Assembly (NCBI GenBank): GCA_963748295.1
Contig: CAVVIH010000006.1
Location: 744,001-808,000 of the forward strand
DNA: 64,000 nt
Direction: 5' to 3'
DNA from: CAVVIH01 sp963748295
GTDB lineage: Bacteria; Acidobacteriota; Vicinamibacteria; Vicinamibacterales; 2-12-FULL-66-21
Below the pieces are notes generated by a model. That model had not been told where the DNA came from. It made no database searches and was given only the letters and a program-made list of their open reading frames with translations. The position numbers and the translations under genes were made by a program. Below are positions 21,044-29,260 of this stretch, one piece after another; within the stretch, counting starts at the first letter, position 1, and each line of letters opens with the position of its first letter.

Positions 21044-21484
21044 ATGATCATCGCCTACATAGATGGAGGCGCCCGGGGCAATCCGGGGCCGGCCGGCTAC
21101 GGTGTGCGGATTGAAAACGAAGCCGGCGAGATGATCGACGAGCTGCACGGCGCGCTCGGCATCGCCACCAACAACGTCGCCGAGTACAACGGCCTGCTCG
21201 CCGCGCTGCGGTGGGCGGTCGACCACGGAGAGCGCGAGGTGCACATTCGCGCCGACTCCGAGCTGCTCGTCAAGCAGATGCGCGGCGAGTACAAGGTCAA
21301 GCACCCCGGACTGCAGCCGCTCTACGTACGGGCCCGGCTGCTGGTCATGGAGCTTGGTGACGTGCGGTTCGCGCACGTCCGCCGCGAAAAGAACAAGGAG
21401 GCGGATCGCCTCTCCAATCTCGGCATGGACGAAGCGGAGCGGGTGCTGAAGGCGTCAGCGCCGGGATCTTCCTCGGCGGGCTGA
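21044..21484 (+). CDS. ribonuclease H family protein (RNase HI type)
   Basis: The 146-residue protein carries the RNase HI catalytic set: D7 in AYIDGGARGNPGPAG, E48 in NNVAEYNGLLAAL, D70 in IRADSELLVKQM, and an Asp in the last helix (KEADRLSNLGMDEA). It would cleave the RNA of RNA-DNA hybrids. It matches the shorter 'RNase HI family' proteins (B. subtilis YpeP/YpdQ-like) more than E. coli RnhA. It lies downstream of the zinc-ribbon gene, a pairing seen in several phyla. The stop is 7 bases from the convergent permease gene. Confidence 0.9.
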   Translation: MIIAYIDGGARGNPGPAGYGVRIENEAGEMIDELHGALGIATNNVAEYNGLLAALRWAVDHGEREVHIRADSELLVKQMRGEYKVKHPGLQPLYVRARLLVMELGDVRFAHVRREKNKEADRLSNLGMDEAERVLKASAPGSSSAG

Positions 21485-21491
21485 AAAGTTG

Positions 21492-24044
21492 CTACTCGTC
21501 CCTGAGCGCCACGATCGGATCGACGCGGGTGGCGCGAACGGCGGGGAGCAGGCTGGCGGCGGCCGCCACGACCGTGATGAGCGCCGTCACGCCGGCGAGC
21601 GTCGCCGGATCGTTCGGGCTGACCTCGAAGAGCAGCGCCTTCATCAGCCGCGTCAGCATGAGTGCGGCGGCGAGGCCGGCCACGAGGCCGATGAGCGCGA
21701 GCGTCAGACCATGCGCCATGACGCTACCAAGGACGGTCTCGCGACCCGCGCCGAGCGCCATCCGGATTCCAATCTCTCGTCGGCGCTGCGTCACCAGATA
21801 CGACAGCATGCCGTAGGTGCCGACCGCCGCGAGCAGCAGCGTGAGGGCCGCGAAGCCGCCGAACAGATGCATCAACATCCGCGGTTGCCGCAGCGATCCG
21901 CTGATCACGTCGTCCATTGGCCGGAGACCGATAACAGGGAGCGAGGGATCGGCGTCATGCACGACGCTCGTAACCGTCGGCTGCAGCGTTGCCATCGGCA
22001 GACGGCTCCGCACGACGACGTTCATGGCTCCGTTCTCAGTGGTTGAGCGCAGGATCGAGTTCAGCGCCGGCAAGGCCGGAAAGACCTGCGGAAGATGCTC
22101 GAGCAGGAAATACAGCTCGGTGCCGGTTGCTCGATCGACACCGCCCTGCTTGACATCCTTCGCCACGCCAATGACTGTCACCCACGGCGTCGTGTCGCCG
22201 AACCGCGGCCTCACGCGCCGGCCGATCGGGTCGAGGTCTTTCCAGAAGGTGCGGGCAAACGTCTCGTTGACGACCGCCACGGGGGCGCCGGTGCGGTCGC
22301 CCTCCCGGAATGCGCGGCCTCGCACGATCGGAATTCGCATCGCTTCGAAATAGCCCGCCGTGACCGTCTGGTAGAAGTCGACGACGTCCAACTCGTCCGG
22401 CCGCGGCGTATAGTCTTCGACATCTGTTCCGAAGGCGTTGGCCTGACGCTGCGGCGGGAGCCCGGACACGATCGATACGTTCTCGACGCCCGGCATCGCG
22501 CCCAATCGATCGACCAAACGCTGATAGACCTGCACTTGCCGATCGAATGTCGAGTACGTGGCCGCCGGGAGCGCCACACCGAATGCCACAAGCCGTGATC
22601 GGTCGAATCCCGCGTCGACGTTCATCAGGTTCAGAACCGTCCGCATCATCAGCCCGGCACCCACCACCAACACAACCGCGAGCGCCACTTCCCCGGCCAC
22701 GAGCGCGCTGCGCACGCGCCGGGCGCTCGTGGCGCCGCGCGTCCCGGCATCCTTCAGCAGCCGCCCGAGGCCGGCAGCTGGCACCTGCAGCAGCGGAACA
22801 AGCCCGAACCCCACGCCGGTCAGGACGCACACGAGCATCGTGAACCCGAGAACTGCTGGATCCACGGCTACGTCGGCGACACGGGGAAGACCGTCTGGAT
22901 AGGCGACGCGTAGGGTGCGTACGCCCGCTCGGGCCAGGCCAAGGCCGAGCGCCGCGCCGAGCAGCGACAACACGAGACCTTCCGCGATGAACTGGCGGAG
23001 CAGCCTCCCCGGACTCGCGCCCAGCGCCCTGCGCACCGCGAGCTCTGGCCGTCGGGCGTCGGCGCGCGCCAGCAGGAGGTTGGCGAGATTGGCGCACGCG
23101 ACGAGCAGCACGAGTCCTACGGCGGCCTGCAGCAGCCAGAGGACGCGTCGCGCGGAGCCTACGATCTCGTCCTGCAGCGGTTCCATCTGCATCACGTGCT
23201 CACCAGGGGTGAACACGTGTCCGCTCGCGCCAACGCGCTCACCCCAGCTCGCGACAAGCGACGCGAGCTCCGCTTCGGCCTGCATCGGTGTCACGCCATC
23301 CTTCAAACGTCCCAGGACCGAAAGAAAGTGACTCGCACGATATTGGCGGATGGCAGGAGCGAGCTGGAGGGGCACCCACAACTCAACCTGGCGGTCCATG
23401 AGGTCGAAGCCGGCCGGCATGATGCCGATCACTTCCCGCGTCACGCCGTCGACTTCAATCGTCCGGCCCACCAGGTCCTCGCGCGCGCCGAACGCCGATT
23501 GCCACAGGTCGTGGGACAGCATGACGAGCGCCGGACCGCCGGCGCGCGTCTCCTCGCGTCGGAACCACCGTCCGTGCTCGGGTTGAACGGCGAGCGCCTC
23601 GAGCAACTCGGCATTCACCGCCGCCCGCGTGACACGCCGCGGCTGATCGCGTGCGGCCAGATTCACGTCGCCGATGACGAATGCACCGACAACGGAGAAG
23701 GAGTGATTGATTTCCGTGAACTCCCAGTATTCCGCCGGCGACAGGCTGCTCTGGCCGCCGTCTCCGCGCCCGAACCGCGTCGTCAGGAACTGGAGCTGCT
23801 CCGGTTCGGGATAGCCGAGTGGCTGCAAGATCACCGCGTTGACGACGGAGAAGATGGCCGTGCTCGGGCCGATGCCGAAGGCGAGCGTCAGTACTCCGAC
23901 GATTGTGAATCCGGGGCTCTTGCGGATTGTGCGGAAGGCGTAGCGAACGTCCTGGACGATCTCGTCGAGCCAACGCCGCGTCCACACGGCTCGCGCATCC
24001 TCTTGTGTGCGCGCCACGTTTCCATCGTCTCGACCCTTCTTCAT
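21492..24044 (-). CDS. MacB/FtsX-type duplicated orphan ABC permease (ADOP)
   Basis: This ~850-residue protein has two repeats, each a MacB_PCD periplasmic domain with an FtsX membrane domain. The order is helix 1 (~45-65, GVLTLAFGIGPSTAIFSVVN), a periplasmic domain, three helices (~290-400), a central helix (~440), a second periplasmic domain, and three final helices ending PAVRATRVDPIVALRDE. The N-terminal WLDEIVQDVRYAFRTIRKSPGF is typical of acidobacterial ADOP proteins, which lack a linked ATPase; none is encoded nearby. ATG 24044 is preferred; a GTG at 24092 would add 16 residues. Probable role: export or envelope stress, substrate unknown. Confidence 0.88.
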   Translation of the reverse strand: MKKGRDDGNVARTQEDARAVWTRRWLDEIVQDVRYAFRTIRKSPGFTIVGVLTLAFGIGPSTAIFSVVNAVILQPLGYPEPEQLQFLTTRFGRGDGGQSSLSPAEYWEFTEINHSFSVVGAFVIGDVNLAARDQPRRVTRAAVNAELLEALAVQPEHGRWFRREETRAGGPALVMLSHDLWQSAFGAREDLVGRTIEVDGVTREVIGIMPAGFDLMDRQVELWVPLQLAPAIRQYRASHFLSVLGRLKDGVTPMQAEAELASLVASWGERVGASGHVFTPGEHVMQMEPLQDEIVGSARRVLWLLQAAVGLVLLVACANLANLLLARADARRPELAVRRALGASPGRLLRQFIAEGLVLSLLGAALGLGLARAGVRTLRVAYPDGLPRVADVAVDPAVLGFTMLVCVLTGVGFGLVPLLQVPAAGLGRLLKDAGTRGATSARRVRSALVAGEVALAVVLVVGAGLMMRTVLNLMNVDAGFDRSRLVAFGVALPAATYSTFDRQVQVYQRLVDRLGAMPGVENVSIVSGLPPQRQANAFGTDVEDYTPRPDELDVVDFYQTVTAGYFEAMRIPIVRGRAFREGDRTGAPVAVVNETFARTFWKDLDPIGRRVRPRFGDTTPWVTVIGVAKDVKQGGVDRATGTELYFLLEHLPQVFPALPALNSILRSTTENGAMNVVVRSRLPMATLQPTVTSVVHDADPSLPVIGLRPMDDVISGSLRQPRMLMHLFGGFAALTLLLAAVGTYGMLSYLVTQRRREIGIRMALGAGRETVLGSVMAHGLTLALIGLVAGLAAALMLTRLMKALLFEVSPNDPATLAGVTALITVVAAAASLLPAVRATRVDPIVALRDE

Positions 24045-24214
24045 GCCAGCCTCAATGGCCAGCTGACGCCGGCCTTCTAACCCCCTTCTCACATTGGATC
24101 TGCTCCCACTTCGACGTGACGCAGCCGCAAAGGGTTGCGTCGAGTGGCCCGCAGCGCCTCAGTCGGGTCGATGCGAATGGCGCGCCGGGCGGGTCAGGCC
24201 AGCACGGCCAGTCC

Positions 24215-25003
24215 TCATTGCGAACACCTGATCACGCCGAGCATCCGCCCCGCGGCCGCGCCCGCCGCTCGGTACGAGTGCATGATCGCCGCGTGCGTCT
24301 TCGTGCAGATCCCCGCGACGTGAATGTTCGCTCGTGAAACGCCTGCTGCCGCGAGCTGATCGACGTTGGCCTGCCACAGATCGAGCATCGGCCGGCCGCG
24401 CGGGCCGTCCGAAAACCATCGGCCCACGGTCACGTCATCGTGTCCCGCCTGCCTGAACGCCTCGACGACTTCAGGACCGACCTCTCCACAACACGCCCCC
24501 AGACAGGGGCCGATAGCCGCAACGAGATCGGCGGGGTCCGTGCCGAACTCGCGCTGCATCGACCGGACGGCGGCGGCGGCAGCCGATTGCACGGTGCCGC
24601 GCCAGCCGGCGTGTGCCGCGCCAACCGCGCCCGTGCGCATGTCGGCCATCAGGATCGGCGCGCAGTCAGCGACACGCACTCCGATTGCCGACCCGGGATC
24701 GTCGCTGACGATGATGTCTGCCTCGGGCATCGTCCACTCAAACGGGCCAGCCCTGAGCTTGTCGAAGGGGCGGCGCACCACTGCTGCCGCGGCGCCATGC
24801 ACCTGCCGAATCAGGAGCACATCGCTCCGGCTGACGCCCAGCGCTCCGGCGACTGCATCCCACTCGGCGGCGTCGTCGCGCAACTGCAGGTTCCCGGTGG
24901 TGAACAGGTGTTGCGCAAACGGCTCGAGCGGTACGCAGCGGAGCGCCGGTCCCCAGGGCGCTTGCGTCCACTCGAATCCGCGGTTAGGCTGGGGCTGGAT
25001 CAT
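24215..25003 (-). CDS. pgeF: peptidoglycan editing factor PgeF (YfiH, 'laccase domain')
   Basis: PgeF removes misincorporated L-Ser/Gly from UDP-MurNAc precursors; the family was long annotated as polyphenol oxidase. Zinc/active-site motifs are RQVHGA, VRVADCAPILM, GAAHAGWRGTV and IGPCLGACCGEVG. The region PFDKLRAG (~residues 80-90) is encoded by a palindromic interspersed repeat at 24751-24769, inserted in frame between two conserved strands. Starts at 25003 or 25009 are both possible, and either one overlaps the start codon of the divergent acpS. Confidence 0.9.
   Translation of the reverse strand: MIQPQPNRGFEWTQAPWGPALRCVPLEPFAQHLFTTGNLQLRDDAAEWDAVAGALGVSRSDVLLIRQVHGAAAAVVRRPFDKLRAGPFEWTMPEADIIVSDDPGSAIGVRVADCAPILMADMRTGAVGAAHAGWRGTVQSAAAAAVRSMQREFGTDPADLVAAIGPCLGACCGEVGPEVVEAFRQAGHDDVTVGRWFSDGPRGRPMLDLWQANVDQLAAAGVSRANIHVAGICTKTHAAIMHSYRAAGAAAGRMLGVIRCSQ
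24751..24769. repeat. REP-like palindromic repeat inside pgeF
   Basis: CCCTGAGCTTGTCGAAGGG is an imperfect palindrome of a widely dispersed bacterial repeat type. It is related to the copies at 25854 and 27694 (shared ends CCCTGAGC and CGAAGGG). Here it lies within a coding sequence and keeps the reading frame, adding a PFDKLRAG-type segment. Confidence 0.75.
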
Positions 25004-25382
25004 GAACATTCTCGCGATCGGTCTCGACGCAACGGACATCCCGCGCGTGAAGGACGTGTTCGAACGCTACGGTCAGCGCTTCCTTCAGCGGATTTTCACC
25101 GAGGGTGAAATTGCATATTGTACGCGGCGCCGCAATCCCGTACCGCATCTGGCCGGCCGGTTTGCCGTCAAGGAGGCGACGATGAAGGCGCTCGGGACCG
25201 GGCGATCGCAGGGCGTGCTCTGGCGCGACATCGAGGTCGTGCGCCGCGGCGGTCCGCCGAAGCTGCATCTGCACGGCGGCGCGCTTCGGCGCGCGGAAAA
25301 GCTCAAGGTCCGCGATTCGCTCGTCACCATCACGCACTCGGACGCGCTGGCGCTCGCGCAGGTGATCCTGCTCGGCGACTGA
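25002..25382 (+). CDS. acpS: holo-[acyl-carrier-protein] synthase
   Basis: AcpS transfers 4'-phosphopantetheine from CoA to the acyl carrier protein for fatty-acid synthesis. The 126-residue length is typical. Magnesium/substrate motifs are the N-terminal IGLDATDIPRV and the helix RFAVKEATMKALGTG, followed by WRDIEVVRRGGPPKLHL and VTITHSDALALA. ATG 25002 gives the canonical N terminus (MNILAIGLD). The frame is open upstream, but that part is antisense to pgeF. The start overlaps the pgeF start on the other strand. Confidence 0.92.
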   Translation: MNILAIGLDATDIPRVKDVFERYGQRFLQRIFTEGEIAYCTRRRNPVPHLAGRFAVKEATMKALGTGRSQGVLWRDIEVVRRGGPPKLHLHGGALRRAEKLKVRDSLVTITHSDALALAQVILLGD

Positions 25383-25548
25383 CCTGCAACGCCGGTTGAC
25401 GTTTCTCCCGCCCTGTCCCCACCCAGCCGGTTCGGCTCGCTCGATCGGACGCTGAAAGTCCCGCGTCCGCCGTCGCTTGCGAAGACGACGGCAGTTCCGC
25501 GCGCGGCTGGCCGGACCATTGCTGTTCCTCGAGCCGAGGAGCGCAACC

Positions 25549-25852
25549 GTGATCATCAAGATTGTGAAGAACGACAAGGGCAATCCGCCTGGCAAGCTCG
25601 CGGACGCCGAACTGCATTTCACCAGCGGGCCGCTCGAAGGCCTCAAGCTGATTGGCTTCGGGGTGTGGGAGCGCAAGACCGGCAACGGCCGCAACGTCAC
25701 GTTTCCCGCGCGGCAGTACCTCGGTCAACGGCGAGCGGCGCAGCTTCGCGCTGCTGCGGCCGGTCACCGATACGACGGCGCAGGATCGGATTCGCGATCT
25801 GGTGCTGCAGGCGTACGCGGAGCACGAGGCGGAAGAAGCGGTGGCTTCCTAG
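25549..25852 (+). CDS. small SpoVG-like protein, frame broken by a 1-base insertion
   Basis: The gene starts at GTG 25549 behind GAGGAG (~25536-25541). The first ~57 codons give IIKIVKNDKGNPP and LKLIGFGVWERKTGNGRNVTF. After GCAGTAC the frame shifts, and removing one C at 25719-25720 restores AGTACT. The protein continues SVNGERRSFALLRPVTDT and DRIRDLVLQAYAEHEAEE, 100 residues in total. The layout (beta strands, then an xPAR basic turn, then a helix with I..LVLQAYAE) resembles the SpoVG septation/RNA-binding family, but identity looks low and this is a tentative call. A REP-like repeat starts 1 base after the stop. Confidence 0.6.
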
Positions 25853-25853
25853 C

Positions 25854-25904
25854 CCTGAGCGAGCGCAGCGAGTCGAAGGGAGCGAGCGAACGCGAGTCGA
25901 GGGC
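25854..25904. repeat. REP-like double repeat between convergent genes
   Basis: CCCTGAGC is followed by two related 23-base units (AGCGAGCGCAGCGAGTCGA and AGCGAGCGAACGCGAGTCGA cores, each ending in a G run). They fill the 52-base gap between the SpoVG-like stop and the radical SAM stop. The sequence is self-complementary and could serve as a bidirectional 3' end for both genes. Confidence 0.7.
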
Positions 25905-27650
25905 TTATTCGAGCACCGGCAGGAGCTTCAGATTCTCCTTCTGCCGCTTGGGCGGAAGCGTCCACTCCTCGCGGAGACCTTTCTGAAACTCGTTCTGGAA
26001 GAACGTCGCCTTCATCCCGCCGTCGATGATGTCCCACGGGAGTACGGCGTCCTTCGATCGATCGCGGAAGATGTAGAAATCGGCGTCGAGCCCGGTTTCG
26101 GCGGCGGCCGCGCGCCACTGGCCGCCGTTGCGCTCGGCCGCTTCGATGGTGTCGGCGACGCGCCGATCGCCGAGCGACAGCAGCGCCTGGTAGTAGGAAT
26201 GGCGCTCGGACTTGATGCTGAAGTAGACGTTGTCGATCCCGGCCAGCAGCTGGCGCAGCCGCTTCGCCTTGCGATCGGTGATCGCCGGATCCTCCATCGG
26301 GATCCACTGGTATGCGGTGCCGGGTTTCGGGATCAGCGGGTTGACGCTGCCGACGATGCGTCCGACGTGGCCGCGGGGGCGGGCATGCTTCATCATGACG
26401 TCGCGCATCTGGACGGTCAGATCCCGTATGGCGGTGAGATCCTCGTCGGTTTCCGTCGGCAGGCCGATCATGTAATACAGCTTCAGGTTGTCGATGCCGT
26501 TCCTGAAGATCACGTCGGCGGCCTCGAGGATCTCGTCGTTGGTCACCGTCTTGTTGATCACGCGCCGCAGGCGATCCGATCCGGTCTCGGGCGCGATGGT
26601 GATCGAGCGCTCGCCGCTTTGCTTCAGCAACTGGACGATCGGTTCCGTCAGATCGTCGAGCCGCAGCGAGGCGGGGCTGATCGAGTAGCCCATCTCGAGG
26701 AGGCTGCGCAGGATCCGCTCGATCTCGGGGTGATCGCACAGCGCGATCGAGACGAGCCCGGCCTTCGAGGAATAGCGCCGCGCCTCGGCGGCCAGCTCCA
26801 GGATGCGATCGGCGGAAAAGGCGCGCACTGGCAGGTAGTTGTAGCCGGCCCAACAGAAGCGGCACAAGTTGGCGCAGCCGCGGACGACTTCGATCAGGAA
26901 GCGCGAGCCGAATTCCGTATCGGGCGTGAAGATCGATGTCGCCGGAGGGTCGAGCTTGTCGGCGCTCCGTACTGCGGCCTTGCGGACCACCGGCGGCGCG
27001 CCGCTGCCGGTGCGAGGCTCGAATGCGGCGATCGTTCCGTCCGCAGCGTGCCGGACGTCGTAGAACGACGGCACGTAGAAGCCGCGCCGCGGCGCCAGCT
27101 GGGTCAGCTGATCCGCCCGGTCGGAGGTTTCGCGCATCACGCTGACGAGGTCAGGGACGAGCACTTCCCCTTCGCCCGCCGCGATCACGTCCGCGAACAG
27201 CGCGAGCGGCTCCGGGTTCACGAAGGTCACGGCGCCGCCGATCACGACGAGCGGGTCGCGCGGCGAGCGATCGGCGGCTCTCGGGGCGACCTTCGCCAGG
27301 CGCAGCATGCTCACGACGTTCGTGTAGTCCCACTCGAACGACACGGAAAATGCGAGCACGTCGAACTCGCCGACCGGCGTCTGCGACTCGAGGGTCAGCA
27401 GCGGGGCGCCGGACGCGACCTGCTCCCGCAGCTCCTGCTTCGGCGGCAGGAACACGCGCTCGCACACTACCTCGTCGATCTGGTTGAACAGTCGATACAC
27501 GGTCTGGAAGCCGAGGCTCGACATGCCCACGTAATAGGTGTTCGGGAACGCGAGCACGACACGAAGACGCCCCCCGTGCGGTTTTTGCACGTAGCCGGTT
27601 TCGCGGGCGAGCGTCTCACGCGCGCGATCGCGTAGTTGCCAGATCTTCAT
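25905..27650 (-). CDS. B12-binding-domain radical SAM protein (TIGR03960-like)
   Basis: This ~581-residue protein has an N-terminal cobalamin-binding-like region (LRVVLAFPNTYYVGMSSLGFQ), then a radical SAM core with the 4Fe-4S motif in VVRGCANLCRFCWAGYNYLP (CxxxCxxC), then downstream barrel motifs (SITIAPETGSDRLRR, KLYYMIGLPTETDEDL) and a C-terminal extension. The family is widespread and often flanks cell-shape or ribosome-maturation genes; its substrate is unproven. ATG 27650 (MKIWQLRDRA) matches relatives. An upstream extension to 27707 is unlikely. Confidence 0.88.
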   Translation of the reverse strand: MKIWQLRDRARETLARETGYVQKPHGGRLRVVLAFPNTYYVGMSSLGFQTVYRLFNQIDEVVCERVFLPPKQELREQVASGAPLLTLESQTPVGEFDVLAFSVSFEWDYTNVVSMLRLAKVAPRAADRSPRDPLVVIGGAVTFVNPEPLALFADVIAAGEGEVLVPDLVSVMRETSDRADQLTQLAPRRGFYVPSFYDVRHAADGTIAAFEPRTGSGAPPVVRKAAVRSADKLDPPATSIFTPDTEFGSRFLIEVVRGCANLCRFCWAGYNYLPVRAFSADRILELAAEARRYSSKAGLVSIALCDHPEIERILRSLLEMGYSISPASLRLDDLTEPIVQLLKQSGERSITIAPETGSDRLRRVINKTVTNDEILEAADVIFRNGIDNLKLYYMIGLPTETDEDLTAIRDLTVQMRDVMMKHARPRGHVGRIVGSVNPLIPKPGTAYQWIPMEDPAITDRKAKRLRQLLAGIDNVYFSIKSERHSYYQALLSLGDRRVADTIEAAERNGGQWRAAAAETGLDADFYIFRDRSKDAVLPWDIIDGGMKATFFQNEFQKGLREEWTLPPKRQKENLKLLPVLE

Positions 27651-27693
27651 GTAGGAGACGAACGGACTATGACGGCGTGGAACGGAAGCCCGG

Positions 27694-27721
27694 CCCTGAG
27701 CGAGCACCGCGAGCCGAAGGG
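27694..27721. repeat. REP-like repeat, third copy
   Basis: The repeat has ends CCCTGAGCGAGC and GAGCCGAAGGG around a variable centre. It lies upstream of the radical SAM gene and is the third copy of this repeat family within 3 kb. The centre differs but the palindromic ends are kept. Confidence 0.65.
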
Positions 27722-27823
27722 CCCTGTTCGCGCCGTTCCGCTGACGCGGCGGCGGTCGCGCGTGCCGTGGATCTATTCAGTTTACCATGCGCGCGGCGGG
27801 CGAGGAGGGAGCCGGGCGGGAGT

Positions 27824-27900
27824 CAACTCCCGAATCCCAAATCCCAAACCCCAGATAGATCAGGACAATTGGGATTTGGGATTTGAGGATTTGGGAATTG
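27824..27900. repeat. heptanucleotide inverted-repeat element 4 after ftsZ
   Basis: The left arm (27824-27850) is made of TCCCAAA-type 7-mers. The right arm (27867-27900) is made of TTTGGGA-type 7-mers, the reverse complement with one additional heptad. The loop is about 16 bases. The right arm begins 7 bases beyond the ftsZ stop codon (minus strand), so it would be at the 3' end of the dcw transcript. The heptamer sequence is unrelated to element 1 but the architecture is the same. The rest of the ~250-base gap holds only a REP-like repeat. Confidence 0.85.
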
Positions 27901-27907
27901 ACGAGAC

Positions 27908-29185
27908 TCATCCCTCGCTTTGACGCCGCAGGAACGCCGGCACGTCGAGCGGCGAGACCGGCTCGAACTCTGCGCCCGGGCTCATCGATTCGCCTTCCGC
28001 CTCTGCCTTTGGCGGAGTCATCGGCAGATCGAGCACGGGCCGCCGCGAGAAGCTCATGCGCGACCCGCCGGCCGCCGCCACTGCGACACGCTCGGTCGAT
28101 TCCTGCTTCCAGTTCGCATACGACTGGAGATCCACCGGCGTCGCCGTCGCCGCGGGCGTGACCGCCTTCGACGCGGCCGGCCGATCGAAGCCGGTCGCGA
28201 TCACGGTGATCTTCACGCGGCCTTCCATCTTCGGATCGACGACCGCGCCGAAGATGATGTTCGCCTCCTCGTGCGCCGCTTCCTGGATGATCGCGGAGGC
28301 TTCGCTCACCTCGATCAACGACAGGTCCGGGCCGCCGGTGACGTTGATGATCACGCCGCGGGCGCCTTTCACCGACGCGTCCTCGAGCAGCGGGCTCGAG
28401 ATCGCCGCGTTGGCGGCGAGCATCGCGCGGCTCTCACCCTCGGCGAGGCCGGTGCCCATGATCGCGAGGCCCATGCCGGACATGATCGTCTTCACGTCCG
28501 CGAAGTCCAGGTTGATCATGCCGGGCACCAGGATGAGATCCGAGATGCCCTGGATCGCCTGTCTCAGCACGTCGTCCGCGGACGTGAACGCATCGTTCAG
28601 CGTCGTCGACCGGACGATCGTGGCGAGCAGCCGTTCGTTGGGGATCGTGATCACCGTATCGACCGACTGTCGGAGCTCCTCGAGTCCGCGCTCGGCCTGA
28701 ACCTGGCGGTTCTTGCCTTCGAACCGGAACGGCTTGGTCACGACGGCGATCGTCAGCGCGCCGAGCTCGCTGGCGAGGCTGGCAATCACCGGGGCCGCGC
28801 CCGTGCCGGTCCCGCCGCCAAGACCGGTGGTCACGAAGACCATGTCCGCGCCGTCGAGCGCCTCGATCAGCTTCTCGGTGTCCTCGAGCGCCGCCTGCCG
28901 CCCGACGTTCGGATCGGCGCCGGCGCCGAGTCCCTTGGTGAGCTTCGCGCCGATCTGCAGTTTCACCGGCGCCGCGTTCAGTTTCAGCGCCTGCAGGTCC
29001 GTGTTGGCGACGATGAATTCGACGCCGTCAAGCCCTGCCGACACCATGCGGTTGACGGCGTTGCTGCCGCCTCCGCCGACGCCGACGACCTTGATGCGCG
29101 CGCCGGTGCGTGTTTCCTCGTCGAGCTTCAGCCGCAGCGTGGACGCATCGATGTCTCCCAGCGTCCGGTTTCGCTTATCAGCCAT
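27908..29185 (-). CDS. ftsZ: cell division GTPase FtsZ
   Basis: FtsZ polymerises into the Z ring. The 425-residue protein has the tubulin GTP-binding loops VVGVGGGGSNAVNRM and TTGLGGGTGTGAAPV, the synergy loop NLDFADVKTIMSGMG, a variable linker (~330-410), and the C-terminal peptide LDVPAFLRRQ that binds FtsA. It is the last gene of the dcw operon, 75 bases after ftsA, and is followed by heptamer element 4. Confidence 0.97.
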   Translation of the reverse strand: MADKRNRTLGDIDASTLRLKLDEETRTGARIKVVGVGGGGSNAVNRMVSAGLDGVEFIVANTDLQALKLNAAPVKLQIGAKLTKGLGAGADPNVGRQAALEDTEKLIEALDGADMVFVTTGLGGGTGTGAAPVIASLASELGALTIAVVTKPFRFEGKNRQVQAERGLEELRQSVDTVITIPNERLLATIVRSTTLNDAFTSADDVLRQAIQGISDLILVPGMINLDFADVKTIMSGMGLAIMGTGLAEGESRAMLAANAAISSPLLEDASVKGARGVIINVTGGPDLSLIEVSEASAIIQEAAHEEANIIFGAVVDPKMEGRVKITVIATGFDRPAASKAVTPAATATPVDLQSYANWKQESTERVAVAAAGGSRMSFSRRPVLDLPMTPPKAEAEGESMSPGAEFEPVSPLDVPAFLRRQSEG

Positions 29186-29260
29186 TTCCAGGTACCCCCT
29201 TGTTCCAGCGTTGTCGAACCCAACCGCGAGCGCGTGCGCTCGCGAGTGAACCCCGTCGTC

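Noticed and set aside
21492..24044. Permease gene as part of a MacAB-type export operon
   Set aside because: No ATPase or membrane-fusion protein gene is adjacent. The duplicated-permease architecture fits the orphan ADOP class.
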